Source of the DNA: Epiperipatus broadwayi
Lineage: Eukaryota; Onychophora; Udeonychophora; Euonychophora; Peripatidae
Reading direction: 5' to 3'
Assembly: GCA_028023455.1 (NCBI GenBank)
Contig: JAQFVV010006709.1
Coordinates: 62,001-126,000, forward strand
DNA length: 64,000 bases
Shown piece by piece: positions 34,951-46,604 of this stretch (position 1 is the stretch's first letter; each line of letters opens with the position of its first letter). The translations under genes were made by a program, and so were the position numbers. The notes beneath the pieces are model-generated. The model was not told the DNA's origin, did not search any database, and was given only the letters and a program-made list of their open reading frames with translations.

Positions 34951-37900
34951 AAATAAATAAATATATATTTTTTTTGGTAACTGAAACAGAATTATTATAA
35001 TAAAAATTAAATATTTAATTTATTTAGAAACAAATATCTATTACTATTATTAGCATTTCTAAAATTATTACACAAAAAAAAAAACAGTTTATCTTTGGTT
35101 TACCACTTGTGAATATATCACATACCACCAGTAATATGTGTTTTTAAATTGAGAAATTGCTGGTCTAGATGGTTTCTGTTAATATTTTTATCTCCTTACT
35201 GTGCATGTTTACATTTAAATATTTTAATTAGCATGGTCATGTGATTTGTGTTGTTCATAGATGATGAGCTGTATGCATGCATATAATATCTAAGCTACGG
35301 TATAAGATAATTTGAAACACTTTATGAGAGTCTAATATAATTATGTTAATTAAATTTTATAATATAGGCATCAGTTTAAATATAGAATTTATACATACTT
35401 AATTCATGTAAGATGATGATGATATGTCATTAAACAGTTAATGGCTTTGATTTAAATTTGGAATGGAACAGTCTTAAATTTAGTGTTAAATTTCAAAGCC
35501 TTGTCTATTGCATTTTTTTCATTATTCATATTGCCAATTTTTGAAATAGTCATAGCAAAATTTTAAATTTACATGTCACTTTTCTCTAACTTGTTTCAAA
35601 ATTTGAACTATTATCAACTGTAAAACTTTTCTAGATCAGGCCCATTCACTGTTCTTGTATTTCAAGGGAAACAATCTCCATTCATATGCTTTCACAAGCA
35701 AGAGTTCAATTTTTATTATTATTATTGATCATGATCTGTTTGATTTTGAAGCTTAAATGTTTCACCAATTGGTTATATGTATTGTTTAACCCATTAATGC
35801 AACATCATATCTTTGCACTGAATGTGAAGATAGTATCTAATGGGAAATTATCACACTATAAGGAATATATTTATATATAGTAAATTGACGAGTACATCTG
35901 AGAATTATTGAAGCCAATCAATCATATTGAGAGCTATTGTTCAGTGTAAAAAAATTGCAGACCAACTCATCTCACTATACATGTATTTTAAGAAACTATT
36001 TGCCAGATGAGCTGGAAGTTAAAAACAGCTGAATATCCATACAGATATAATGATTTTGTTACTCCTGTTTAATTTTTGAACTTTAATATTTTAGCAATAA
36101 ATTATAATAGTGGGGATGAAGAATAGAAGATGTTCTGGAATTTCTTGTTTAAGATATCCATGCTGATTGACTTTATCAAATAATATTTTGTTTATATATG
36201 ACATAATGATGATTTAATTTATTGAAAAATTAATGAAACAATCTAAAATTTTACTTTTGTTACTCTTAAATAAAATTTAAACATAAGCACAACTAAAATA
36301 CGCGGTGTTTACATTTAATTTTAACTCATCTCAAATTCACTTCTTACTAACATTTGATTAATGTTAATTATTATTTCTAAAAACCTTAAAAATAGAAAAG
36401 TGAAAGAAAAATAGACTAAATAGGTAATTTGTTTACACTTCTTTGTTTATTATACTTTTAATTGTCTATACAGAATTGCAAAACACAAAAATGTCCTTTA
36501 TTAAGAACGAAAGATCAAACTGTTTTTGTTAACAAATATTAATAGTAGACACAAAGTATCCAAATTTCTTTTTTTTTAATTTTATACACATTAAAAAGAG
36601 TAATTTTTCATCTTTTCTATTTATTTTCTCCGTTATTGACATATACCTTTCTATGTGAGAGCATATCTTTATCAGCATAATCTTAACCCATTATTTCAAA
36701 AAGATAACCTGTTTTGTAAAGAAAGAGAAGAAGAATAACTTTATAAATTAGTAGTAAAAGGATGGATCTTTTTAGTAATTGTCGAGAGGACATACATCCC
36801 CATACAAAAAATGAATGCATACAGGTATAAAATTAAATATATGGATGCTTAAAAGTTTTTAAAACTGAATTATTATTACTGTCATATTTGAAGTTTTCTA
36901 AATAATCTTGCAATTCAAGAGGTCAAAAATCTATAAATCACAGTTTCCTTATATTTAGAACTTTTAAATAGATTGGTCATATGAAGCAGGTTGATAGATA
37001 ATTTATTAAAGTTTTTTATTATATGTTTATTTTTTAAGAATATTATTTTCCCCTAAGTCTTAAGTTATAGCAAAAATAATCTTATATAGTCTTTTTATTA
37101 CTATTCTCATGTATTTTTTAATTTTTAACTACTATCTTTATAAACAAAAGAATATATTATTTATATTTTTTTTTAAAGAAAGTTTTGATTTACATATAAT
37201 CATTTATTTTTAATCTTGCTGCATGTTTTCTCATTCAAAATCTTTAATTTTTAAACCACTGTTGCTTCACTTTATAGAATTTTATTTCCATATCTCACAC
37301 AAAGAAGAACCAGCCCTTGTCCAAATTGCATTCAGTAATTTTTTTAGGAGTTATCTTACTGGCCATATTGATTTTAAAGCATGCATCAAATCCATTATAT
37401 TTGGTGAATGAAAACTTTTTAATATTTTCTTTTGTGTTTTAAGTTTATATTCAGAATGTAAAATTCTTTTGTTCTTCTTTGTTTAAATATTTTACATTTT
37501 TCAATCAAATGTATCTTAGTTTTCTTATTTGATCTTGCAGAATATAATTCATGTTTAATCTTTTGATGAAATAAGTTGTTACTAGTATGCTATTTAATAT
37601 GAAAATGAATTTGACATTGGAAAGCATATTTTTCATGCGTTTTGCTATTGGACAGTTATATTGTATGACTCAATTTAAGATATTTATTTAAACAGTTGAA
37701 GCTTACATTTCCTTTTAAGAATTTTATCTTCTAGAAATTTATATTAATTAAAGTTTAATTAAGAAATATGATTCTGTGATTGATAATATTTTTATTAATA
37801 AAATTAATTAAAAATATTAAAAAAAAATCATCATTAAACCTTTAATAAAAAATAATATTCCTAAAAAGTGAAAACAACATAGAAAATATACTCATGTAAT

Positions 37901-38459
37901 TGCAATATATGTAAACATTAACATTGTTTGATGTTTAAAATAAATGTATATAAATGAAACATTTAAATTTCATGCTGTAACGAAAGAAATAATATAACAT
38001 TTATAGAGTTGTACTATGTGAAAAATTTCTCTTCAATTATTTATTAATAATTTTTTTTTATAAATAAATTGTAATTTATATTCTTATTAAAAAATATTAG
38101 ATTTTATATCTTTATTTATACAAATAAAAATCTATTTTATATAATTTGTATATTAAGAGTAAGTGTAATTTGTTTCTTTTTAATCAGAATTATTTATAAA
38201 AAATGATTTTTATTTTAGTAATTGAAGAAATCACTTCTATAATCTGTCTATCATGATAGAAAGCAAAAAAATGCCATTTTGCCATCACATTATAATCTTG
38301 ATGGTAGCAGAGATTGGTAAAAAAAAATTTAAACGGGTCTACCAAATCATCATTGAAATATTTAATGTTTGCAAGGTGTGGAACTTGTTTAAATAAATGC
38401 TTAACAATTTCCTTTTGGAAAATCTATAATATTGAGTCATGAATCAGTTGTTCACTTAT
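34951..38459. other. Long AT-rich stretch, no gene recognised
   Basis: Neither strand shows a frame with family resemblance; small frames at 35686 and 37223 are low-complexity. No palindrome or tandem array was noticed. Confidence 0.5.
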
Positions 38460-39215
38460 TACACAAATTTCACAGCATCGCTTAATGAATAATATTTCTG
38501 TAGTCTAATTTTCACTAAATCAATCATTCGTTTCTATCTGCTTTTAACAGCTTGTGGAGGGATATATCATAAACATATGACCAAAGACATGAAAAAGATG
38601 ATCCCCAAGATTCACCTTTCATGCTGAATCAGCATTCATCAGTTGACCCAGATCATAATCTCTTACACATATCTTTATCATTGTTCAATATATATAGATA
38701 GAAAATTAGTATGGTTTAATTGATAAGTATCAAACTTAACTGCCCTCACAATTTTTGACACAGAACACATAATGGAAGTATATTAATAATTTTTATTAGT
38801 CATTTATTAGAATAGGGATTATCCCCTTAATGGATAATATTTTTGTAGTGTAATTTTCACTATAGCATTCGCATGAAGACAGGACTTTTTTCTATCCAGT
38901 TTTAACACCTTATGGAGGGTATAAATCATGAACATATGACCAAAGGTATGTAAAAAAGCTGTGTGATCTCTAAGTAGTTTGTGTCAAAGTTGTGAGGGCA
39001 GTAAGCTTGACACATCAATTAAACTAATAGCTATATATATATACTGAACAATGATAAATATATGGGTAACTGATTGTGATCTGGGACAACTGATGAGTGC
39101 TGATTCAGCACAACATGTGCATCTTGGGAATCATGTTTATTATTATACCCCTCTACAAAGTGCATGAAAATGATATATAATTATGCTACAGAAATACTAT
39201 TCATAAAGTAGATAA
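38460..39215. repeat. Cluster of opposed repeat copies
   Basis: A unit on the minus strand at about 38460-38775 (CATCAGTTGACCCAGATC, TTGTTCAATATATA, TGCCCTCACAATTTTTGAC) recurs in part at 38810-38960 (same strand) and in inverted form at about 38985-39215 (GTCAAAGTTGTGAGGGCAG, TGATCTGGGACAACTGATG). The core matches the body of the 9640 family without its B box. Confidence 0.65.
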
Positions 39216-39835
39216 TTTAGTGAATGGCTAATTAAAATTATTGATTTGCAGCATCAATATTAATGTTTCTTATACATGCAAGAAAGAGATGATGTAGGTC
39301 TAGTTTTCTGAAGAATCATCCTCAATGACAGTAATGTCTGCTTTCAATTTTTTTTTTGTAAAACCCTGATTTTGAAATGTTTAAAAAATAAAGATTATGT
39401 AAAATAGAGTTTCATAGGTATAGTGAATTGACAAATTCATTACATTAATGTAATAATATTTTCAATTCTGCACTATTAATTTCCAAACATTATTTATAAG
39501 TAAATTTAATGCTTATGTCTAATTTTTCAGAAATCATGAAGTTTTCTTCCTTCAGAATTTCTGGAAATGAACATTTTTTTAATTCATGCAACTAAATAGT
39601 TGTTTAAACAATGTTATATATAAGTATAAATTTAACATTTTAATAGATTATACATTCTGCATATTTGTTTATTAAACTTCTGTAATGATAAAATATTAAA
39701 ATTTATAATTACAATTTGATACTATTGTGAAGCCATCCTTATTTGGGCTATCATTTAATTTTTCATTTTTAATTAGCATCCAATTTGGGGCATAAATTAA
39801 TCTCTATCATATTCAGTACATACATATATATATAT
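39216..39835. other. Non-coding, nothing recognised
   Basis: AT-rich, ending in the TA run in which solo LTR copy 3 sits. Confidence 0.45.
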
Positions 39836-41877
39836 TGTAACGATATATAAATATGTCGTTACATTAATTTAAAAGAAAAACAAAGTTCGCAAATAAAAAT
39901 AAATATATTAAAAATCTATAAAAAAACTAAACGCTAAAATTAAAATGTTGTTAAATATATATATTCGCACAGATGCTAAACTTTAAAAATATTTTTTTTT
40001 ATATATAAATAAAAAAAAAGTATTTGAACGTATTTTTTTTTTGATAAAAAAATACAAGAGTTAAATATTAAAATATTTAATATAAGTTAAAATAAAAACA
40101 GGTATTAATTAATTCCTGTAATCTATAAATGGAAATGATTGTTTATTATTTGAAAAACAAGCTAGCCCTCAAGGGTCTTATGTAATTAAAGGGTCAGATG
40201 GAAATTAGATAAGAGAAATTAGCTTGACCAATGGAAGCACCAAGCCTTGGCTCGGACCCTAACGGAAGTGATGGATTGGTGACGTTTTGTTGTTTGAATC
40301 CGTGTGGATAATATAAAAAGGAGAAATATTGAGTATTGGGCAGTTCCAGCTGTTTTTTGAGAGTGGTGATAGAGACGCACATATCACACACTCTCTATTT
40401 TAAAAAATGAACTGATTGTGATACCGAAATGAACCAGCTAATGCTACCTCCGGAACATCTGGCCGGGTTTCAAACAAGGACTCCTTGGAAAAACAAGAAC
40501 CTGGACTCTTCTTCCGTAAGCTATTAACAATGAACTTAAAAAAATTTTTAAATAATTAAGAACTTTCGTGCAAGCAATTTAAATGTTAAAATGGAATTTC
40601 TATCTGATCTTTAAGTTTAAAATCAATTGATGTTTAATTTTATATGTTTGTTATTGATAAAAAATCATTTCCATTCATTTTAATTGTATAAATTATTTAT
40701 TGTTTAAATTTTAAATGCATAAAATTTAAAGTTGGGTATAGACATTGCATAGATTCGTTAGCGGTTGATGATGTTGAGATTTTCACAGTCGATTAGAATG
40801 TATAGGTCAACGATGTTAATGCAGGCACCTTATGGTGAGTGCCATGGGTTTTGTGTATTCCCTTTTTGCAATTGACGTTATCGATGATTTTGTATTTTGA
40901 TCGATTGTGTTTAATTTGGATGTTTTTGACCGTGGAATCTGTGCAGCCGATCTATACTTAACATTTTAAAACAAATTGTATAAAAGTTATCTGTGCGAAC
41001 ATATCTAAATGATAAATTTAAGTCGGGCGTGAACGACCATATAGTTTTGTAAGGTTATATTAAGGGAGGGTAATCTTAGGTTATTTGTTTCGTGGTTGAA
41101 TTGGCTCAATGGTTTCGATATATTTGTGTAGGTAGTAAATGTAGCAGGAGATCCGCCACGTGCAGGATTACATATATACGCCGCACACCCTCTGTTGCCT
41201 ATGGAATTGGATAGTAAGACGCAAGACGCAATCCATTCCTATGGAGTTTTATGTTTATTGTTCTACTCGCCATCAGAAGTAGCATTCCTGGTGGTGGAGA
41301 GCAACAATGTCGTCTCACTATACTGTGCATTCCTGACAGTATAGTCTATTTAGTGCCGTTGTATTTTCATGCTACATTGAATACATAAATGTATCGGATG
41401 ATTGGCGTCAGTTTGACTTTGAACTTTTAGCCTGGGGTTAAATAAGGGAAGAATATTGTTCAAATGCAGATCTATGTAGCCTATTCATACCCGACCCTCT
41501 AAATAAAATATTAAACATTATAGCAAGCTATTTTAAATGTAAAATTAAAAATTAAGATAAAAATCTAAATGTTAAACTTATTCCTCGAATTTAGAATGAT
41601 TTTATATGTGCGTAAATAAATATTTTTCTGTGTTAATTTCTGGCAGTGGCTTTTATTATTTTTTTATATTTATATCTAAGGTTATATATTTTATTATCTC
41701 TGCGTCTCCACTGAGCTAGTGACAATGGGCTAACGATCTAAATATGTAAATAAAGTGGATTCCTAACAGCGCGTATCTGCCTACTTTATAAATTTTTCTA
41801 GGCTCAAATGCCTAGATGGCGCCTTTGGTAGTGCGGTGCGGTGCGATGCGATCTCCCACTTCGTTTGGATCGTTATA
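39836..41877 (+). mobile_element. Solo-LTR-like element, copy 3 (2042 bp)
   Basis: Closest to copy 2 and in the same orientation. Begins TGTAACG and has the perfect 28-base inverted repeat TGTAACG-N14-CGTTACA; ends GGATCGTTATA in a TA run. Shared blocks include CCAAT at 40228, TATA at 40311, TTAAGTCGGGCGTGAACG near 41020, AAGGGAGGGTAATCTTAGG near 41064 and CTAGGCTCAAATGCCTAG near 41800. Near the 3' end GTGCGGTGCGGTGCGATGCG is a short direct repeat private to this copy. No coding capacity. Confidence 0.8.
40228..40320 (+). promoter_or_regulatory. LTR core promoter (CCAAT and TATA)
   Basis: CCAAT in AGCTTGACCAATGGAAGC and ATATAAAAAG at 40311-40320, with the same spacing as in copy 2. Confidence 0.55.
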
Positions 41878-41889
41878 ATATATATATAT

Positions 41890-43620
41890 ATATACAGGAA
41901 AACTTCTTATTAACTTAATTATTGAGAAAATAAATTGGAATTTATTATCAAAATATAAACTACAATATCTCTGGAATTTTAATAATGAAGATTGCAACAA
42001 TAAAGGATTTTCTTTATATATTTACTTTAGATAGTCATTTTTTCCTGAATTATATTTTTTGTTTATCAAGAGAACAAACACATTTTTTGGAAATGAGACA
42101 AAAGCATAATGTAAGGTAAGATAGAAAATTCAAAACATAGATCTTGTAAAGATAATGTGGAAAATAGTAAATATATTATTGTAGAATGTATGATATTGTA
42201 GATTGTGGCTGTTCACACTTGGATATTTTAAGAAGGAATTTAAGAAATGTTAATCAGGATAAGGTTTTATTATGAAGTTAATTATTGATATGCCTAAGTA
42301 TTACATTTGGAAAAGTGATATAGTTTCAAAAATTGTTTTTTTTTTTTTTTGGAAAATATAGAAAGGGGTAAACATGATAAAAATCTTTTAATAACCATTA
42401 TTTATTTGATATGTTGAGGGTAAAGTGATACCATAAGTCATCATCTTTGTTATCTGAATCGTCTAGATGATTAATTGAAATATATATTTAATAATTTAGA
42501 TCATATGATAGTAATACAGATTAAGTCTTTGTAACAATTTTTTAATAATTTCTTTATCAATATTATGCCTACAAATTATAAAGTTATTTGTATAGTTGTC
42601 CACACTTTGTGATGTATTCTAAAGCAAAAGTAAATTCATTCCAGATAGTAAACATAGTAGTTGGCGTGATCTGACATCACTTAATGTAAGTTGAAATTGA
42701 TTTGTTTAGTTTATCCAAAATACTATCTGTACTTTTTTAAAAAAAGCTTAAACAATTGTTGTGTTTATTTAAAAGATTTTTTAATGAAAATTTTAATTCT
42801 CAAATATGCTTTCTTAGTAAAAATACTTTGCTATATCATGATACATTATAATCTATTATTAATAATAATGTTTTTTTTCATTTTGTGTAGGTTCAAGGCG
42901 TGGAAAATAAAACATATTTGTTGTTTTTAATTATATATGAAAAAGTGTCTAATATTGAATATTTACACTCCGAGCATTAAAAGATTGAAAATGGAATCAC
43001 AATTTAAATTTTCCTAGTTCTTGTATCCATTTAAGAATTGTAATACCCATAATCAAAAAAGTACTTGTTAAAAAAATAAGTATCGAATACTACATTTGTT
43101 AATTTTTTTATTATCTAAAATACAACATTAATAATTACACTTGTTATTGAGAATAAATTATTGACTTATATAAGGTTGCAATCATTAAAAACACTAGTTA
43201 CAAAATATAATTGCATTGTGTGATATTATAGTTAGATGATTTGGAAAATACATATATATTTCTCTTCCAAACTTATTTCCTATGCTAATCATGTGACAGT
43301 GTGTAATAGGCTATGGCATTAATTGGTCAGAATAAATGCATTTATTGTAAAAAGTGCAGAGTATGCCAGTTTTTGACCAATTAATAAAAATTCAAGAGAA
43401 TATAAAACCAATATAGATTCATAAACCTGAAAAATATCTATTAAAAAATAATTTTTCAAAGATTAAAAGCATTTGATCAAGCAAACAATGTAAATTGTGA
43501 TCTATAAAAGTATTCAGTCATTTCTTTATACTAATGGGAATCACATAAAATATTTTTATAATATTTTTTTATAAGATATACTATTGTAAGAAATAACAAG
43601 CACCTTTATTTAGTAGTTTA
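41890..43620. other. Upstream flank of zinc-finger locus 2
   Basis: Non-coding. Paralogous to 9961-11925 in at least two blocks, including the acceptor-like TTTTGTGTAG at 42881-42890. Solo LTR copy 3 ends immediately before the paralogy begins, and the SINE-like repeat at 9640 precedes it at locus 1. Confidence 0.55.
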
Positions 43621-43689
43621 TGTGATTGCAAGGCTGGTTTAAAGTCTGAAAATATGACTATGATAAAAAATAGTTTTGAAATATGGGAA

Positions 43690-45770
43690 AACATATAAAA
43701 GGAAAATCTTTTCTTCAGTGTGTTTTGTGTGAATTCAAGACTTGTGGGAAAATAATTTAATTATACATGAAAGAACACACACAGGAGAATAACCATTCCA
43801 TTGCAGTATATGTGACTATAAGACTGCACATAATGATTATTTGAAAATTCATGAACGCTCACATACAGGAGAAAAACCTTTTTGCTGTAGTTCATGTGAA
43901 TACAAGGCTGCAAGTAAATGTTTGTTAAGAAGGCATGAAAGAACACATACGGGAGAAAAACCATTCCAGTGCACTTTGTGCGATTTTAAAACCATTTGTG
44001 AACCTTATTTAAGAAGACATGAAAGAAAACACAGGAAGGAATATTTTTTTTCAATGCTGTTTGTGTGAATTTAAGACTATAGATAACAGTAATTTGAAAA
44101 GACATGAGAGAAGTCACGCAGGCGAAAAACCATTTCGGTGTCCTTTGTGTGAATTCAATATTACAGAAAACAGTAAATTAAAAAGACATGAAAGAACACA
44201 CACAGGAGAAAAACCATTTGCATGCACATTATGTGAATTCACAACTGGAGATGAATGTTATTTAAAAAACATGAAAGTAGACACACAGGAGGTAAACCTT
44301 TTCAATGCAGTTTATGCAAACTTAAGACAGCAGCTACAGACTATTTAAGACTTCTAATAAAAGGCTTTTAATATTACATGAAAGAACACATACAGGAGAA
44401 AAACCATTTAAATGTTTTTTATGCGAATATGAGTTCTACAAATAGTCATTTAAAAAGACATGAAAAAATTCATACAAGAGAAAAATCTTTTCAGTGCACT
44501 CTATGCGCTTTTAAGACAGCAGATAAAGCATATTTACGAAAACATGAAATAATGCATAATGGAGAAAAATGCACTTTCTGTGATAGAGTTGCAGTAAAAC
44601 ACTATCAGTGATGCATAAAAGAACACATACAGGAGAAAGACCTTTTGAATGCCCTTGGTGTAAATTCAAAACCTTTGGTAAAAATCATTTATGAAGACAT
44701 GAAAGAACACATACAAAACCTTTTCACTGAAATTTATGTGAATATAAAACTGCAGATAAATGTTCTTTAGTAAGTCAGGAACGAGTACATACAGGTGAAA
44801 AACCATCTAAATGTATTTTATGTGAATATAAGAGTTCTACAAATAGTCATTTAAGAAGTCATAAAAAACCACATCTAATAGAAAAACCTTTTCAGTGCAC
44901 TTTATGTGATTTCAAGACAGCAGATAAAGCATATTTTCGAAAACAAAATAATGCATACTGGAGAAAAGTGCACTTTCTGTAATTTCAAGAGTTGCAGTAA
45001 AACACTTAGTTATACATAAAAGAACACATACAGGAGAAAGATCTTTTGAGTGTACTCTGTGTTAATTTAAAACCTTTGTTAAAAAGCATTTAAGAAGACA
45101 TGAAAGAATGCATACAAAACCTTTTCACTGCAATTTATGTGAATACAAGACTGCAGATAAAGGTTCTTTAGTAAATCATGAAAGAACACATACAGGTGAT
45201 AAACCATTTCAGTGTATTTTCTGTGAGTTTAAAACTTATACTAATAGTAGGTTAAGAAGACATAAAAAAACACATCTAATAGAAAAACCTTTTCAGTGCA
45301 CTTTATGTGATTTTAAGACTTCTCTTAAAAGTCATTTGAAAAAACTTGTAAGAAGTCATGTAGAAGAAAAACTATTTCAGTATACTTTATCTAACTCCAA
45401 GACTTCTGGTATAAATTGTTTATCACATTCAGAAGGAAAATGTTATTTTTATTGCACTTTATGTGAATTCAAGACTTCTGATAAAAGTTATTTTAAAAAA
45501 CATGAAGAAATACATACATTAGAACAATTTTTTCAGTGCAATTTATGTGAATTCAAAGTATCTGATAAAGATAGCTTTATTAGTCATGAAAGTACACATG
45601 TTAGAGAAGAAAACTTTAAAAATCATGAAAAAAAGAACTTCGTAATTATGAATGAAGCCTTTAGATGTCATTTGTGTGATTACAAAACAGTTGTTAAACA
45701 TAAATGGGAAAGACATGAAAACAAACACTTTACTAGCTTTGAAATTTTAAAGATTATTTTTTCAAGATAA
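43690..45770 (+). pseudogene. Decayed polydactyl C2H2 zinc-finger gene (locus 2)
   Basis: About 20 finger units, mostly with good wording (C-T-L-C-E-F-K-T, RRHERTHTGEKPF), but broken by an in-frame stop at 43790 (GEK linker turned into GE-stop), frameshifts near 44035, 44265, 44430, 44590 and 44950, and stops near 44690, 44730 and 45062. The longest open part, 45108-45770 (220 codons), holds seven units, five with all ligands, and ends with a non-finger tail FEILKIIFSR. A block of about five fingers is repeated: T-N-S-H-L, then A-D-K-A-Y-L, then a short finger starting HTGEKCTFC, then G-K-N-H-L, then A-D-K-C/G-S-L. Helix residues differ from locus 1. Assembly indels in homopolymers could explain some breaks, but not the stops inside well-kept fingers. 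Confidence 0.8.
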
Positions 45771-46503
45771 TTAATCATTATCTACTAAACCTTTTTAAGT
45801 GACTTTAGTTGCAAGAATATCTTTTGTCATTATTCATTATTTTGGTCTTTCACAACAAATATTTCATTAAAATTTCAAAACTGCTATCTAGTTACAAGTT
45901 AGACAAAGTGAAACAAATAAAACATAGCTATTGCATTCAACATTAGAAATATAATTATTGTGTTTTCATTTTTATGAATTATATAGAAACAGAAGTGGAA
46001 AAATCATAATATCTCAATTTACAAATTTAGCTTTATATATGTAGTGAACTTTTCTTCTTGCTAAGATACATTTTTTATATAAGAACAACATATCATTTGA
46101 GTAGAGTGTAATCTATTTCTTATAGAATATTCTGGAACTATTTTAATGTATCTAGATTCATATTGAAAATATTATCTCAAAAAATATTTTTGAATTGTTA
46201 TACTTTATTTGATTATTGATAAAAGACGAGATATCTAAAAAAATCCTATTGTTGAACTCGGTTAATAAACAGGTTTTTCTAAAATCCATAATTTCATAAC
46301 ACTTAACCTAAAGATCTACATACTGATCAATAATGACATGTAAACAAATATTAATAGATTATGATAGCTTACTAAAAAGGTTGTAAGATATTGCATCTTG
46401 TTTGTATTTTATGTCAACACAGTGTAATTGCATTTAACATTAAAACACTTGCAGTTTATGATAATGTAATCACATGTTAAAAATGTATGCCATATTTATA
46501 ATG
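45771..46503. other. Spacer after locus 2
   Basis: Non-coding. AATAAAAC at about 45917 is a possible polyadenylation signal. Confidence 0.4.
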
Positions 46504-46604
46504 ACTTCTTATTAAAGAATTAGAAGTTATTTTCATAAATGAGAAAAGTCATAACTTCTTATTAAAGAATTACAGCTTATTTTTATAAATTAGAAAAATC
46601 ATAA
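46504..46604. repeat. Two tandem 50-bp units
   Basis: ACTTCTTATTAAAGAATTA occurs at 46504 and 46554, and each is followed by a TTTTTATAAAT/GAGAAAA-like tail with few mismatches. Confidence 0.8.
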
